In this document: in pieces, positions 36,314 through 45,897 of the stretch | Layout: each line of letters begins with the position of its first letter | Numbering within the stretch: position 1 is the stretch's first letter | Assembly (NCBI RefSeq): GCF_004327285.1 | Contig: NZ_QJUI01000015.1 | Coordinates: 62,001-126,000, forward strand | Length of the DNA: 64,000 bases | Reading direction: 5' to 3' | Origin: Phytopseudomonas daroniae | Lineage (GTDB): Bacteria > Pseudomonadota > Gammaproteobacteria > Pseudomonadales > Pseudomonadaceae | The notes under the pieces: generated by a model | The model's database searches: none | What the model was told of the DNA's origin: nothing | What the model saw: only the letters and a program-made list of their open reading frames with translations | Position numbers and translations under genes: made by a program

Positions 36314-37780
36314 TCACGAGCAGACGGTATCGCGCCCGTTTTCCTTGGCCCGATAAAGTGCTGCGTCGGCCTGCTCAATCAATGTCCTCGGCGTGATTTC
36401 ATTGGCGATGACTGTGCTTGCGACGCCAATGCTGACTGTCACTATACCGTGGGGGCTCGACTCGTGCTGGATGGCAAGATTCCTTATCTTCGAATTGACC
36501 TCTTCCGCCATTGTATGAGCCTGGTGAAGATCACAGTCAGGCAGGAGAATGGCAAACTCCTCACCGCCATAACGGGCCACAAGATCATTCGTTCGTCGCT
36601 GAACCGACTGTAGCGCATGGGCAATCTGACGAAGGCAGTCATCTCCACCCGCATGGCCGTATCGGTCATTGAACTGCTTGAAATGATCGACGTCGATCAG
36701 CAACAGACTCAACGATATGGGAAATGAAGAGCTCTCCGTTAGCCTGGCAGCGAGATGACTGTCGAATATCCGTCGGTTCGCAATACCCGTGAGGCCGTCA
36801 ACTTCCGATTCTCTACGGAAGTGAATCTCCCTGCGCTGGGTTGCTACAAGTTGGCGATCCAGCCAAATGGCGGCAGCGATAAGCAAGGATATGCAGACCA
36901 CTGTCCCGACGACGCCAGACAGGGTTACCAACCACCAACCGGAAAGTACCTCACGCCGATCCACTCCAGCGAAGACGAAAAGGGGAAACTCAGGGACAGA
37001 TGAGAATGCGGCAATTCTGACGGTTTGCTCACTATCGTCACGATGGATGAAATTACCTCTTCCAAGGTGCTTGATTGCGTCGAAAGCTTCCCGGTTGGGA
37101 ACCGCCATTTCATCTGAACCATCATGGCCGTGAACGCCGGCGAGGATGATGCCGTCTTCTCGGATAAGATCAATCTTCCCGTTGTCCTCAACATCCAATG
37201 TTCTGTAGAAATTCCTGAAGTAGTCGGACTTGATGCTGGCAAGTACGACGCCGCCGAACTTTCCATCCGGTTGGTTATAACGATGGCTGATCGTTATGAT
37301 GTCGCTATCGTCTGAGCGGGAGCGCACCGGTCTTCCGATGAACGGCAGAGTCGTAGTGTTTTCTTTATGATGTATGAAATACTCACGATCAGCATTATTA
37401 TGCGAGCCAGTCTGCTGCGCCAATGACGAATTAACCCAGTTCCCCTCCGCGTCATATACAAAAATTCCATGAACTCGATCGGAGCGGGCAACCTGACTGA
37501 CGAGTATTTCATGCAGGCTTTGCTGATTGGGCTGAACAGGTCTGGCCATCGCTTCCGCGAGTGGTCCAAGCGTCGCGTCGGCGATCTTCAGGCTGTCGGA
37601 AGCATGTTGTGCTAGAGACACGGACAAGTTCAGCACGTTGACTTCCGCTTGATGCAGGCGTGCCTGACGCTGCGCGCAGATAGAGAGAACTTCAACCCCG
37701 ATCAGAATAAGGCAGGCAGAGATAATTACAGTATGCAAGATCGCCCTGTGAATGCGATGAGTAAAGACTATGTTGCTCAT
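36314..37780 (-). CDS. membrane diguanylate cyclase with Cache-type sensor
   Basis: The 488-residue protein has an N-terminal membrane helix (10-35), a periplasmic dCache-like domain (about 40-275, GIFVYDAEGNW, DREYFIHH), a second helix (about 280-308), then GGDEF. The GGDEF domain is complete: DGLTGIANRR, DVDHFKQFNDRYGHAGGD and the active-site YGGEEF. It should synthesise c-di-GMP. RxxD for product inhibition is not clear. GC content is visibly lower than in neighbours (near 50%), and the gene is bounded by a broken gene and a helicase remnant, suggesting acquisition. Confidence 0.92.
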   Translation of the reverse strand: MSNIVFTHRIHRAILHTVIISACLILIGVEVLSICAQRQARLHQAEVNVLNLSVSLAQHASDSLKIADATLGPLAEAMARPVQPNQQSLHEILVSQVARSDRVHGIFVYDAEGNWVNSSLAQQTGSHNNADREYFIHHKENTTTLPFIGRPVRSRSDDSDIITISHRYNQPDGKFGGVVLASIKSDYFRNFYRTLDVEDNGKIDLIREDGIILAGVHGHDGSDEMAVPNREAFDAIKHLGRGNFIHRDDSEQTVRIAAFSSVPEFPLFVFAGVDRREVLSGWWLVTLSGVVGTVVCISLLIAAAIWLDRQLVATQRREIHFRRESEVDGLTGIANRRIFDSHLAARLTESSSFPISLSLLLIDVDHFKQFNDRYGHAGGDDCLRQIAHALQSVQRRTNDLVARYGGEEFAILLPDCDLHQAHTMAEEVNSKIRNLAIQHESSPHGIVTVSIGVASTVIANEITPRTLIEQADAALYRAKENGRDTVCS

Positions 37781-38008
37781 TGCTCCTGTTCAGCCCCCTC
37801 ATCAAATGGCTTGGCCTGTTTAGTTCCGCCCGCCTTGTGCGCACCTTCCTTACTGATAAGGATCGTTTCCGAGAACTAACCATTGCACAAAACTGCGAAT
37901 TTTCGCAGAGCAATGTCTGGAATACAACGACAGCTCTGATGACCAGCCCGTCATGCTGACCTAGCGGTGTTCATGCACGCGGGGTCGCCAGCACAGACAT
38001 CCGATGGA

Positions 38009-38563
38009 TCAGGCCGCGACAAGCTGCCGGGCCAAAGCGACTTCGATGGAGTCGCCATCCTGGTGGAGCACATTGAGCCCCGATTCCGGGACATCACCCG
38101 ATGTGCTCTGAGACACGAGGATCTTTTTCGCCATCAGGGCCAAGCACGTCATCTGCGACGTGGCCGAGTAGCCCAGGTAGATCACCCGCACGGGCTGCTT
38201 CTGCCCGATGCGCCAGGAACGGCGCGCGGCCTGCTGCAGCGTGTAGATGTTCCAGCCGCATTGCATGAAAACAATCGTGGGGAACTCCAGCAAATCCAGG
38301 CCGGTTTTCACCAGTTTCGGATTCGTGATGAGGATGTCGATCCCGCAATCGGGCTGCTCGGCCATCCAGTCTTCACGGCGGCTGGCATCCACGCTTGCGC
38401 GCAGTACCGCCACCGGGAAACCTTCCTGCTCCAGCAGCATCTTCAGCCGGCTGATGATGTCCCGCGTGCCGCTGTAGACGGAATAGACCAAGACCTTGCG
38501 GCAAATGTTGATCAGCTCCCGCTCCCTGGGCATTGCCCGGCGCGTGCCGACCGGCGTTTTTAC
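38009..38563 (-). pseudogene. C-terminal remnant of an ICE-type SNF2-like helicase
   Basis: The frame (174 residues from ATG 38533, open a little further upstream to a TGA at 38570) begins in the middle of a helicase. It contains NPKLVKTGLDLLEFPT, QQAARRSWRIGQKQPVRV (motifs V-VI) and a conserved tail TSGDVPESGLNVLHQDGDS. This is the C-terminus of the helicase carried by PFGI-1/ICEclc-like elements, as I recall it. The N-terminal ATPase half is missing, and about ten residues before RKVLVYSVY also seem lost. No integrase, att repeat or other ICE gene is nearby. Confidence 0.72.
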
Positions 38564-38638
38564 TGAACTTCAACGGCCGACGCCTGCCGACTCCATAGGA
38601 GCCGAGCACAGGGCTCGGTAATGCACAGGAGATCTGAA

Positions 38639-39745
38639 ATGCCCGATGCACAAGGCAAGATTCGTTACGCAGTGGTAGCCGGCGGCTGGATTTCCCAAGG
38701 GGCGTTCATGCCCGGCGTCGGTCAGACCGACAACTCGGTGATCACCGCGCTGGTGACTGGCGATCCGATCAAGGCCGACGAACTGGCTGCGCTGTATGAC
38801 ATCAAGAGCTACAGCTACGAGGAATTTCCCACGCTGCTCGCCTCGGGCGAGATCGACGCCATCTATCTGGCCACGCCGAACTTCCGCCACCGCGAGTTCG
38901 CCGAGCCCGCCCTGGCAGCGGGCATTCACGTGCTGCTGGAAAAGCCCATGGCCACCAGCGAAGAAGACTGCAAGGCCATCACCGCCGCCGCCCAGAGCTC
39001 CGGCGCCAAGCTGATGATCGCCTACCGCCTGCACTTCGAGCCTGGCACGGTGGAGATGATCCACCGTATTCGCGCGGGCGATATCGGCGACCCGCGCCTG
39101 TTCACCGCGACGTTCACGCAGACCGTCGACCCGGCCAACCACCGCATGCAGAGCGGCTACTGGGCCGGCCCGGTGACCGACATGGGCCCCTACCCGATCA
39201 ATGCGGTACGCAACCTGTTCGACGATGAGCCCCTGGAAGTCCGGGCCGCGGCGATTCAGACACCCGGCTGCGAGATCAACACCCCGGATACCGTGACCGT
39301 CACCCTGCGCTTCGCCGACGAGCGCCTGGCCGTCTTCACCGTCAGCTACAGCCTGCCCGGCAGCCAACGCCTGCAGGTGATCGGCAGCAAGGGTGAGTTC
39401 GAAGCCTCGCCCTGCTTCGGTTTCGGCAAGGGCGTGGCGATCGGTTACCGAGCAATCATCGGTGACGAGACCAAGGAGCACACACATCCGGTGGTCGATC
39501 AGTTCGGCGGCCAGACCCAGTACTTCTCCGACTGCATCCTGCAGAACCGCGAGCCGGAGCCGGACGGTGATGAAGGCTGGCGCGACGTACGCATCCTCGC
39601 AGCCATCGAGCGCGCCCTGGAAAGTGGCCAGCCTCAACGCCTGGAATCGCTACCCAAGCGCCCGGGAATCAGCGTCGAACAAGCTCGCCGCCTACCATTG
39701 GCGCAGGTGCCTCGTTACGTGAATACCGACGAACCGGTGGGTTGA
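38639..39745 (+). CDS. Gfo/Idh/MocA-family oxidoreductase
   Basis: The 368-residue protein has an N-terminal Rossmann domain (about 5-125) with the family motif EKPMAT (the Lys acts in catalysis), and a C-terminal Gfo/Idh domain (about 135-340) with TDMGPYPINAVRNLF. The usual GxGxxG is altered to VAGGWISQG. It is likely a NAD(P)-dependent sugar or inositol dehydrogenase. ATG 38639 is chosen from AGGAG seven bases upstream. The gene begins only 70 bases after the helicase remnant and ends near a bidirectional terminator. Substrate unknown. Confidence 0.87.
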   Translation: MPDAQGKIRYAVVAGGWISQGAFMPGVGQTDNSVITALVTGDPIKADELAALYDIKSYSYEEFPTLLASGEIDAIYLATPNFRHREFAEPALAAGIHVLLEKPMATSEEDCKAITAAAQSSGAKLMIAYRLHFEPGTVEMIHRIRAGDIGDPRLFTATFTQTVDPANHRMQSGYWAGPVTDMGPYPINAVRNLFDDEPLEVRAAAIQTPGCEINTPDTVTVTLRFADERLAVFTVSYSLPGSQRLQVIGSKGEFEASPCFGFGKGVAIGYRAIIGDETKEHTHPVVDQFGGQTQYFSDCILQNREPEPDGDEGWRDVRILAAIERALESGQPQRLESLPKRPGISVEQARRLPLAQVPRYVNTDEPVG

Positions 39746-39825
39746 GCGGAAGTAGCCATAGGCGTCAAACGGCAAGGTCTGTAATTTTGTTTCTGCCTTG
39801 CAGTCTGGGCTTGGAATACGAAAAC

Positions 39826-39850
39826 AAAAGGGACGCCTAAGCGTCCCCTT
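39826..39850. terminator. bidirectional terminator between convergent genes
   Basis: AAAGGGACGC and GCGTCCCCTT are paired arms around CTAA, between the Gfo/Idh stop and the fabV stop. A and T runs on both sides allow termination both ways. Confidence 0.9.
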
Positions 39851-39876
39851 GTTGGCATCGGCTGGTAGCCTTCTGC

Positions 39877-41082
39877 TTACAGCTGAACCACATCGAACTC
39901 GACGTCGGTGGCCACGTCAGCGTCGTAGTCCACATCGCTGCGCTCGAAGCCGAACAGCTTGAGGAACTCGTGCTTGTAACCGGCGTAGTCGGTCAGTTCG
40001 AACAGGTTCTCGGTGGTCACTTGCGGCCACAAGGCCTTGCAGGCGTCCTGCACTTCGTCACGCAGCTCCCAATCGTCCAGACGCAGACGGCCTTCGCTGT
40101 CCACTTCGGCCACCTGGCCATCGGCACGATACAGGCGATCGCGGAAGGTACGGTTCAGTTGTTCGATGGTGCCTTCGTGCAGGCCCTTTTCCTTCATGAT
40201 CCTGAAGACCATCGACAGGTACAGCGGCATCACCGGAATGGCCGCGCTGGCCTGGGTCACGACCGATTTCAGCACCGCCACGTTGGCACCGCCGCCGTTG
40301 GCCTGCAGGCGCTTGTCGAGGCGAACGGCTGTCTCGTCCAGATCCTGCTTGGCCTTGCCCAGCGCGCCGTGCCAGTAGATCGGCCAGGTGATTTCGGTGC
40401 CGATGTAGCTGAACGCTGCGGTACGCGCCTGGGGCGCCAGCACGTCGGCCTGCTCCAGGGCATTGATCCACAGCTCCCAGTCCTGGCCGCCCATGACGGT
40501 GACGGTGTCGGCGATTTCCTGCTCGCTGGCCGGCTCGATGGCCGCCTCGATGATGGTGTCCTTGTTGGTGTCGATGGCGGTCGACTTGTACGGCTGGCCG
40601 ATGGGCTTGAGCGCCGAGCGGATCACTTCACCGCTCTGTGGCAGCTTGCGCACCGGCGAGGCCAGGGAGTAGATCACCAGGTCGATCTTGCCACCCATTT
40701 CGTTCTTGATCAGCTCGATGACCTTGGCGCGCGCTTCGTCGGAGAAAGCGTCGCCATTGATCGACTTGCTGTACAGGCCTTCGGCCTTGGCGAACTTGTC
40801 GAACGCAGCCGAGTTGTACCAGCCAGCGGTGCCGGCCTTGGTTTCGGTGCCCGGCTTCTCGAAGAACACGCCCAGGGTGTCGGCGCCAAAGCCGAAAGCG
40901 GCCGTGATACGCGCGGCCAGGCCGTAGCCGCTGGAGGCGCCGATAACCAGCACCTTCTTCGGACCGTCGTTACGCACGCCCAGTTTGCGCGTGGCCTCGA
41001 TCTGCTCGGCCACGTTGCGCTCGCAACCCAGCGGGTGGGTGGTGGTACAGATGAAACCACGAACTTTAGGGTGAATAATCAA
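39877..41082 (-). CDS. fabV: trans-2-enoyl-CoA/ACP reductase FabV
   Basis: The 401-residue NADH-dependent enoyl reductase has the N-terminal IIHPKVRGFICTTTHPLGC and the cofactor motif GASSGYGLAARI. The active site Tyr-x8-Lys is YWHGALGKAK near 237-246. It completes fatty-acid elongation, and FabV enzymes are intrinsically resistant to triclosan, which matters for pseudomonads. The start is TTG at 41082, with GAGG eight bases upstream; the second candidate would truncate the conserved N-terminus. Convergent with Gfo/Idh. Confidence 0.96.
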   Translation of the reverse strand: MIIHPKVRGFICTTTHPLGCERNVAEQIEATRKLGVRNDGPKKVLVIGASSGYGLAARITAAFGFGADTLGVFFEKPGTETKAGTAGWYNSAAFDKFAKAEGLYSKSINGDAFSDEARAKVIELIKNEMGGKIDLVIYSLASPVRKLPQSGEVIRSALKPIGQPYKSTAIDTNKDTIIEAAIEPASEQEIADTVTVMGGQDWELWINALEQADVLAPQARTAAFSYIGTEITWPIYWHGALGKAKQDLDETAVRLDKRLQANGGGANVAVLKSVVTQASAAIPVMPLYLSMVFRIMKEKGLHEGTIEQLNRTFRDRLYRADGQVAEVDSEGRLRLDDWELRDEVQDACKALWPQVTTENLFELTDYAGYKHEFLKLFGFERSDVDYDADVATDVEFDVVQL

Positions 41083-41415
41083 CGCGTTTACCTCGTCATC
41101 GTTTTTTGGGCAGGCGACAGTGTAATGTCGATTGGTCGCCGGAGAAAAATGAGATTAGACCTATTGGTCGCTCCAAATGCCAGCCAGGCCACATTTGCAC
41201 GGTGGGTTATGTCGTCGTAGGGGGTGGAACGGCCTCAGTGGCGCGGCCTGAAGGCGCAATCCGGCCGGCCTTCGAGCCCCGCTGAGCAGATTTCCGGCAC
41301 TGGCCTTCGCCCCGCTGATTCCTTACCATCGACAGCCTTCCAATTCCAAGGCCGCACAGGCCGTGCCACGCCCCCTCACTCGCAGGGGCGTTCGTCTTGC
41401 TTGATCAGGTAACCC

Positions 41416-42861
41416 ATGAAAATCGCTCGTTTGCGCGCCGATGTCCTGGCCGGTCTCACATCATCGTTCGCGCTGGTGCCGGAGTGCATCGCCTTCGCCC
41501 TGGTGGCCCAGGTCAATCCGCTAATGGGTCTGTATGGGGCCTTCTTCATCTGTTTGATCACTGCCCTGTTCGGTGGACGTCCCGGGATGATTTCCGGGGC
41601 TGCGGGCTCCATGGCCGTGGTCATCGTCGCTCTGGTGGTACAACACGGCGTCCAATACCTGCTCGCCACGGTGCTGCTCGGCGGCCTGATCATGCTGGCC
41701 TTCGGCGTCCTGCGCCTGGGCAAGCTGGTGCGCATGGTGCCGCATCCGGTGATGCTCGGTTTCGTCAACGGCCTGGCCATCGTCATCGCCATGGCGCAAC
41801 TCGAGCACTTCCAGCATGACGGCCACTGGATCGCCGGCAACGAGCTGTACCTGATGCTCGGCCTGGTGGCGCTGACCATGACCATCGTCTACATCCTGCC
41901 GCGCCTGACCCGCACCATCCCACCGGCCCTGGCGGCGATTCTCAGCGTCGGCCTGCTCACCTGGTTCCTGCAGTTACCGACCCACACTCTCGGCGACATG
42001 GCGCAGATCGCCGGCGGCCTGCCCGTGCCGGCGCTGCCACAGATTGCCTGGAGCCTGGAAACCCTGTGGATCATCCTGCCCTACGCGGTGCTGATGGCCA
42101 TGGTCGGCCTGCTGGAAACCCTGCTGACCCTCAACCTCACCGACGAAATCACCGAAAGCCGCGGCCACCCGGATCGCGAATGCGTGGCCCTGGGCGCGGC
42201 CAATATAGCCTCCGGTCTGTGTGGCGGCATGGGCGGTTGCGCGATGATCGGCCAGACCATGATCAACCTCAGCTCCGGCGGCCGCGGTCGGCTCTCCGGC
42301 GTGGTCGCCGGGGTGATGATCCTGCTCTACGTACTGTTTCTCTCGCCGCTGATCGAGCTGATTCCGCTGGCCGCGCTGGTCGGTGTGATGTTCGTGGTCG
42401 CCCAACAGACCTTCGCCTGGGCTTCGTTGCGGGTGCTGGGCAAGGTGCCGATGAACGACGTGCTGGTGATCATCGCGGTAACCGTCATCACCGTGCTCAC
42501 CGACCTGGCCACCGCCGTGCTGTGCGGTATCGTCATCGCTGCCCTGAACTTCGCCTGGCACCACGCCCGCGAGCTCTACGCCGACAGCCATATCGAGGCA
42601 GACAGCAGCAAACTCTACCTGCCCCACGGCACGCTGTTCTTCGCCTCCACCGCGCCTTTCCTCAACCTGTTCGACGCCGCCAACGACCCCGCCGAGGTGA
42701 CCCTCGACTGCCGTCACCTGAGCTTCGTCGACTACTCGGCCATCGCCGCCCTGATGACCCTGCGCGAGCGCTACAGCAAGGCCGGCAAACATCTGCGCGT
42801 GGTGCACCTATCCGAACGCTGCAAGCAGTTACTAAAGCGCGCGGGGATGCAGCCGGCCTGA
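41416..42861 (+). CDS. SulP-family anion transporter with STAS domain
   Basis: The 481-residue inner-membrane protein has about 11-14 helices with the SulP signature (VPECIAFALVAQVNPLMGLYGAF) and GMISGAAGSMAVV. A C-terminal STAS domain (about 395-480, LDCRHLSFVDYSAIAAL) follows. SulP proteins carry sulfate, bicarbonate or dicarboxylates. ATG 41416. No carbonic anhydrase or sulfur-assimilation gene is next to it, so the ion is not known. Confidence 0.92.
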   Translation: MKIARLRADVLAGLTSSFALVPECIAFALVAQVNPLMGLYGAFFICLITALFGGRPGMISGAAGSMAVVIVALVVQHGVQYLLATVLLGGLIMLAFGVLRLGKLVRMVPHPVMLGFVNGLAIVIAMAQLEHFQHDGHWIAGNELYLMLGLVALTMTIVYILPRLTRTIPPALAAILSVGLLTWFLQLPTHTLGDMAQIAGGLPVPALPQIAWSLETLWIILPYAVLMAMVGLLETLLTLNLTDEITESRGHPDRECVALGAANIASGLCGGMGGCAMIGQTMINLSSGGRGRLSGVVAGVMILLYVLFLSPLIELIPLAALVGVMFVVAQQTFAWASLRVLGKVPMNDVLVIIAVTVITVLTDLATAVLCGIVIAALNFAWHHARELYADSHIEADSSKLYLPHGTLFFASTAPFLNLFDAANDPAEVTLDCRHLSFVDYSAIAALMTLRERYSKAGKHLRVVHLSERCKQLLKRAGMQPA

Positions 42862-42921
42862 TGGCTGCTGACCTACGAGTCGGACACAGAACGCCCGTCG
42901 CCGGGCTACCACGCAGGACTC

Positions 42922-43011
42922 GTAGGAGCGTCGTCCTCGGCGCGAAGCGATAGCGGCCATGCCGCGCTATCGACGTTGCCTGCAAGATTCGCCCCGGGTC
43001 GGGGCTCCTAC
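42922..43011. repeat. REP-like inverted pair (GTAGGAGC...GCTCCTAC)
   Basis: The ends GTAGGAGC and GGCTCCTAC are inverted, with inner palindromic sequence GATAGCGGCCATGCCGCGCTATC. Total span 90 bases, between the SulP and HxlR genes (convergent). It is the same end class as the element at 13917. Confidence 0.75.
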
Positions 43012-43033
43012 AAAATGGACGGCCCCATCGAGA

Positions 43034-43414
43034 TCAGCGTCTGCGTGACGTCTGCCTGGGCTGCAACGCATCCAGTGCCGATGCATTCTGCCGAGCCCAG
43101 TCGTAGATCAGTTCGATGGGTTCGACCAGGCGCTCGCCCAGCTCGGTGAGCGAGTAATCGACGGACGGCGGCACGCTGTCGTACACCTGCCGGTTCACCA
43201 GCCCGCTGGCTTCCAGCTCGCGCAACGTCTGCACCAGCATTTTCTTCGAGATGCCCGGCAGGCTGCGGTGCAGCACACCCGCGCGGGCTCTGCCGCCGTG
43301 GCGGGCGTGCAAGCTGTGCAGGATCATGCTCGTCCACTTGGTGGAGAACAGCTCCAGCACACGGCGCGGCGCACAATCCTCGCGCCATTGTTCCTCGGGT
43401 GATCCGGTCTGCAT
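43034..43414 (-). CDS. HxlR-family transcriptional regulator
   Basis: The 126-residue winged-helix protein has CAPRRVLELFSTKWTSMILHSL and the conserved LPGISKKMLVQTLRELEASGLV. C14 is the only N-terminal cysteine, and is a possible redox switch. Divergent from the SDR gene with 85 bases between, where two copies of TGGTGCC occur (43431, 43466). It likely controls that gene. ATG 43414. Confidence 0.92.
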   Translation of the reverse strand: MQTGSPEEQWREDCAPRRVLELFSTKWTSMILHSLHARHGGRARAGVLHRSLPGISKKMLVQTLRELEASGLVNRQVYDSVPPSVDYSLTELGERLVEPIELIYDWARQNASALDALQPRQTSRRR

Positions 43415-43499
43415 CGGGGTGGTTACCTTTTGGTGCCGTCTTGGTTTGAGTTCGCAGCATCGTTATGGTGCCAATGCCCTATCTCCGAAGGAATATCCA

Positions 43500-44561
43500 A
43501 TGACACATCACGCACTGGTCGTTGGCGCGAGCGGCATCGTCGGCAGCGCCACCTCTCGTCTGTTGGCCGATCAGGGCTGGCAGGTCACGGGCCTGGCCCG
43601 TCACCCCAAGGCCGCCGAAAACATCACCCCACTGGCCGCCGACCTGCTCGACCCAGGCTCATTGGCAAGCGCGCTCGAAGGGCTGAAACCCAGCCACGTC
43701 TACCTGACCACCTGGGCACGCCAGGCCACCGAGGCGGAGAACATCCGCGTCAACTCGGCGATGATCCGCAATCTGCTCGACGCCCTGCGCGCAGCCGGCA
43801 GCGTCAAGCACGTCGCCCTGGTCACCGGGCTCAAACACTACCTCGGCCCATTCGAGGCCTACGGCAGAGGCAGCCTGCCACAGACGCCCTTCCGCGAGGA
43901 ACAGGGCCGCCTGGACGTGGAAAACTTCTACTACGCCCAGGAAGACGAAGTGTTCGCCGCCGCCAGGCGCGATGGTTTCACCTGGAGCGTGCACCGCCCG
44001 CACACCATCACCGGCGTGGCAGTCGGCAATGCCATGAACATGGCGACCACTCTTGCCGTCTACGCCTCGGTATGCCGCGAAACCGGACGCCCATTCCGCT
44101 TCCCCGGCTCGGCCGTGCAGTGGAACAGCCTCACCGACATGACCGACGCCCGTCAGTTGGCCAAACAACTGCACTGGGCCTCGACCACACCGGCTGCCGC
44201 CAACCAGGCGTTCAATGTGGTCAACGGCGACGTGTTCCGCTGGAGCTGGATGTGGCAACGCATCGCCGAATGGTTCGGCATCGAAGCCGCCGCCTTCGAC
44301 GGCCAGCCCGCGCCGCTGGAACAGCAGATGGCCGATGACGCCGGAGTCTGGCTCAAGCTCGCCATAGAGGAGGGACTTGCCGAAGCCGACATCGAGCGCC
44401 TGATTTCCCCGTGGCACACCGACGCCGACCTTGGACGCCCCATCGAAGTGGTCACCGACATGTCAAAAAGCCGCAAACTGGGCTTCCTCGACTACCAGGC
44501 CAGCGACGAAGCGTTCTTCGCCGTGTTCGAACAACTGCGCGATGCCAAGCTGATTCCTTAA
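43500..44561 (+). CDS. NAD-dependent epimerase/SDR oxidoreductase (PRISE-like)
   Basis: The 353-residue protein has VGASGIVGSATSRLL, the extended SDR GxxGxxG pattern, near the N-terminus. FREEQGRLDVENFYYAQED and SVHRPHTITG match the progesterone 5-beta-reductase/iridoid synthase-like (PRISE) group, with Tyr in NFYYAQED likely catalytic. ATG 43500 follows AAGGA. PRISE enzymes reduce activated C=C bonds of enones. The divergent HxlR regulator suggests induction by a reactive small molecule. Confidence 0.88.
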   Translation: MTHHALVVGASGIVGSATSRLLADQGWQVTGLARHPKAAENITPLAADLLDPGSLASALEGLKPSHVYLTTWARQATEAENIRVNSAMIRNLLDALRAAGSVKHVALVTGLKHYLGPFEAYGRGSLPQTPFREEQGRLDVENFYYAQEDEVFAAARRDGFTWSVHRPHTITGVAVGNAMNMATTLAVYASVCRETGRPFRFPGSAVQWNSLTDMTDARQLAKQLHWASTTPAAANQAFNVVNGDVFRWSWMWQRIAEWFGIEAAAFDGQPAPLEQQMADDAGVWLKLAIEEGLAEADIERLISPWHTDADLGRPIEVVTDMSKSRKLGFLDYQASDEAFFAVFEQLRDAKLIP

Positions 44562-44640
44562 GGCGCTTACCGCCACCGCAGGAGCCCGCTTGCGGGCAAT
44601 TGATGGAGGCCCTCTCGCTCACCGTATTTGAGTCGATACG

Positions 44641-44668
44641 AAAGCGCCGACCTGGAGGTCGGCGCTTT
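44641..44668 (+). terminator. hairpin terminator downstream of SDR gene
   Basis: AAAGCGCCGACC pairs with GGTCGGCGCTTT around TGGA, 80 bases past the stop. A REP-like half element (GCAGGAGCCCGCTTGCGGGC) lies between the stop and the hairpin. Confidence 0.8.
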
Positions 44669-44788
44669 GCTATGGACTTTCCGGACGACACGCTGCAATG
44701 GCGGATATCGGATATCAGTCGACATTAACCCGCCATGGCCCTGGTTTAAACTCGCGCCCATCTCAACAGGGATGTTCATGAGGTTTCT

Positions 44789-45574
44789 ATGAGGCTTTGC
44801 AGCGTGCTGTACAGCTGCGTTCTGCTAATGGCGTCGTGGTGCACCGTAGGATCGGCGCAACCTCTGCTGGGGGGTGGCGCACACTGGCATCCCTATAGTT
44901 TTCAGGATGCCAGCGGACAGGCCAAAGGCATCGCCGTCGACATCGCCCGCAAGGTCATGGAACAGAACGGCCAGCAGATGGACTTCGTGTTCTACCCGGC
45001 CAACCGCCTCAACCTGCTGCTCGACGAGGGCCGCCTGGATCTCAACTACGCGGACTCACCGCTGTGGAACCCGGCGAATGCTGGCGAACGCTTCGTGTAT
45101 TCACAGCCGTATCTGCACGTTCGCGAGTATCTGTACTTTCTAAGCGACCACCCCGCGCGCCGACTACCGCTCGACAAGCTGCAAGGGCTGCGAATCGGCA
45201 TCGTGCGTGGCTATACCTACCAAAGCCTGGATGCCGCTCTGCAGGATGATCGGCTGATGAAGGTGGAAACCTCGCGAGAGCCTGCATTGTTGGACTTGCT
45301 GATACTTGGCCGGGTGGACGCCATCGCGATGGTAGACGACGTGTTCGCCGACCTGCTCACCGCTCGCCACCTCGAACCTGGACGCTTCGCCCGCGGGGCG
45401 AAACTCAGCGACGCACCGCTGGTGATGAAGCTGCAGCGCCAGCATGCGGATCAACTGCCTAAATTGAACGCTGCTCTGCAAACCCTGATCCGCAGCGGCG
45501 AGGTCGAACGCATCCGCCGCAGCTACCTGCTCAACCAGACCGGGAAGCCAGGCAAGGCGACTGCTGATCGATAA
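44789..45574 (+). CDS. periplasmic solute-binding protein, amino-acid type (SBP_bac_3)
   Basis: The 261-residue protein has a signal peptide (about 1-23, SWCTVGSA) and the family-3 binding fold: HPYSFQDASGQAKGIAVDIA near the start, GRLDLNYADSPLW, then IGIVRGYTYQSLD. No permease gene is adjacent; a sensor-type or orphan role is possible. ATG 44789 is preceded by GAGG. Amino acids or related compounds are probable ligands. Confidence 0.87.
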   Translation: MRLCSVLYSCVLLMASWCTVGSAQPLLGGGAHWHPYSFQDASGQAKGIAVDIARKVMEQNGQQMDFVFYPANRLNLLLDEGRLDLNYADSPLWNPANAGERFVYSQPYLHVREYLYFLSDHPARRLPLDKLQGLRIGIVRGYTYQSLDAALQDDRLMKVETSREPALLDLLILGRVDAIAMVDDVFADLLTARHLEPGRFARGAKLSDAPLVMKLQRQHADQLPKLNAALQTLIRSGEVERIRRSYLLNQTGKPGKATADR

Positions 45575-45897
45575 CGCAGCAATGCCTAACCAGCCCGTCC
45601 CGCACTCGAAAGCGGCTGTGCGGCCCGTCCCTGCAGAGCCTTGTTTCAGTTGACGGTGCAACTGGTCGATTGCCTTGTGCACCGTTTGGGATCGGTTTCT
45701 CCAGGGTTGCTGCCCATGGGCTTCGCTCGCGCCTTGGCTTCACGCGTGCCGACTGGAACAACTCGCCATTACCGGGGAGAACCGGCAACTCGTCGACATT
45801 GCGAAAATCTGCTGGAACGCAACCACGGCTTTACACCTCATAAAGGCAAGACCTGACTCGTCTCGCCCCCCTCAATTACAGTGCTCGCCTTGATGAT
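45575..45897. other. 323-bp gap before the hybrid kinase
   Basis: The stretch has open frames up to about 70 codons but none with a good start site or recognisable protein. It should contain the hybrid kinase promoter. I see no repeat or terminator. Confidence 0.45.

Noticed and set aside
38009..38563. A live integrative element at the helicase remnant
   Set aside because: No integrase, relaxase, att repeats or tRNA target are visible within the surrounding 3 kb.
45641..45856. 71-codon frame before the hybrid kinase
   Set aside because: No ribosome-binding site and no recognisable motif; overlaps another equally long frame.
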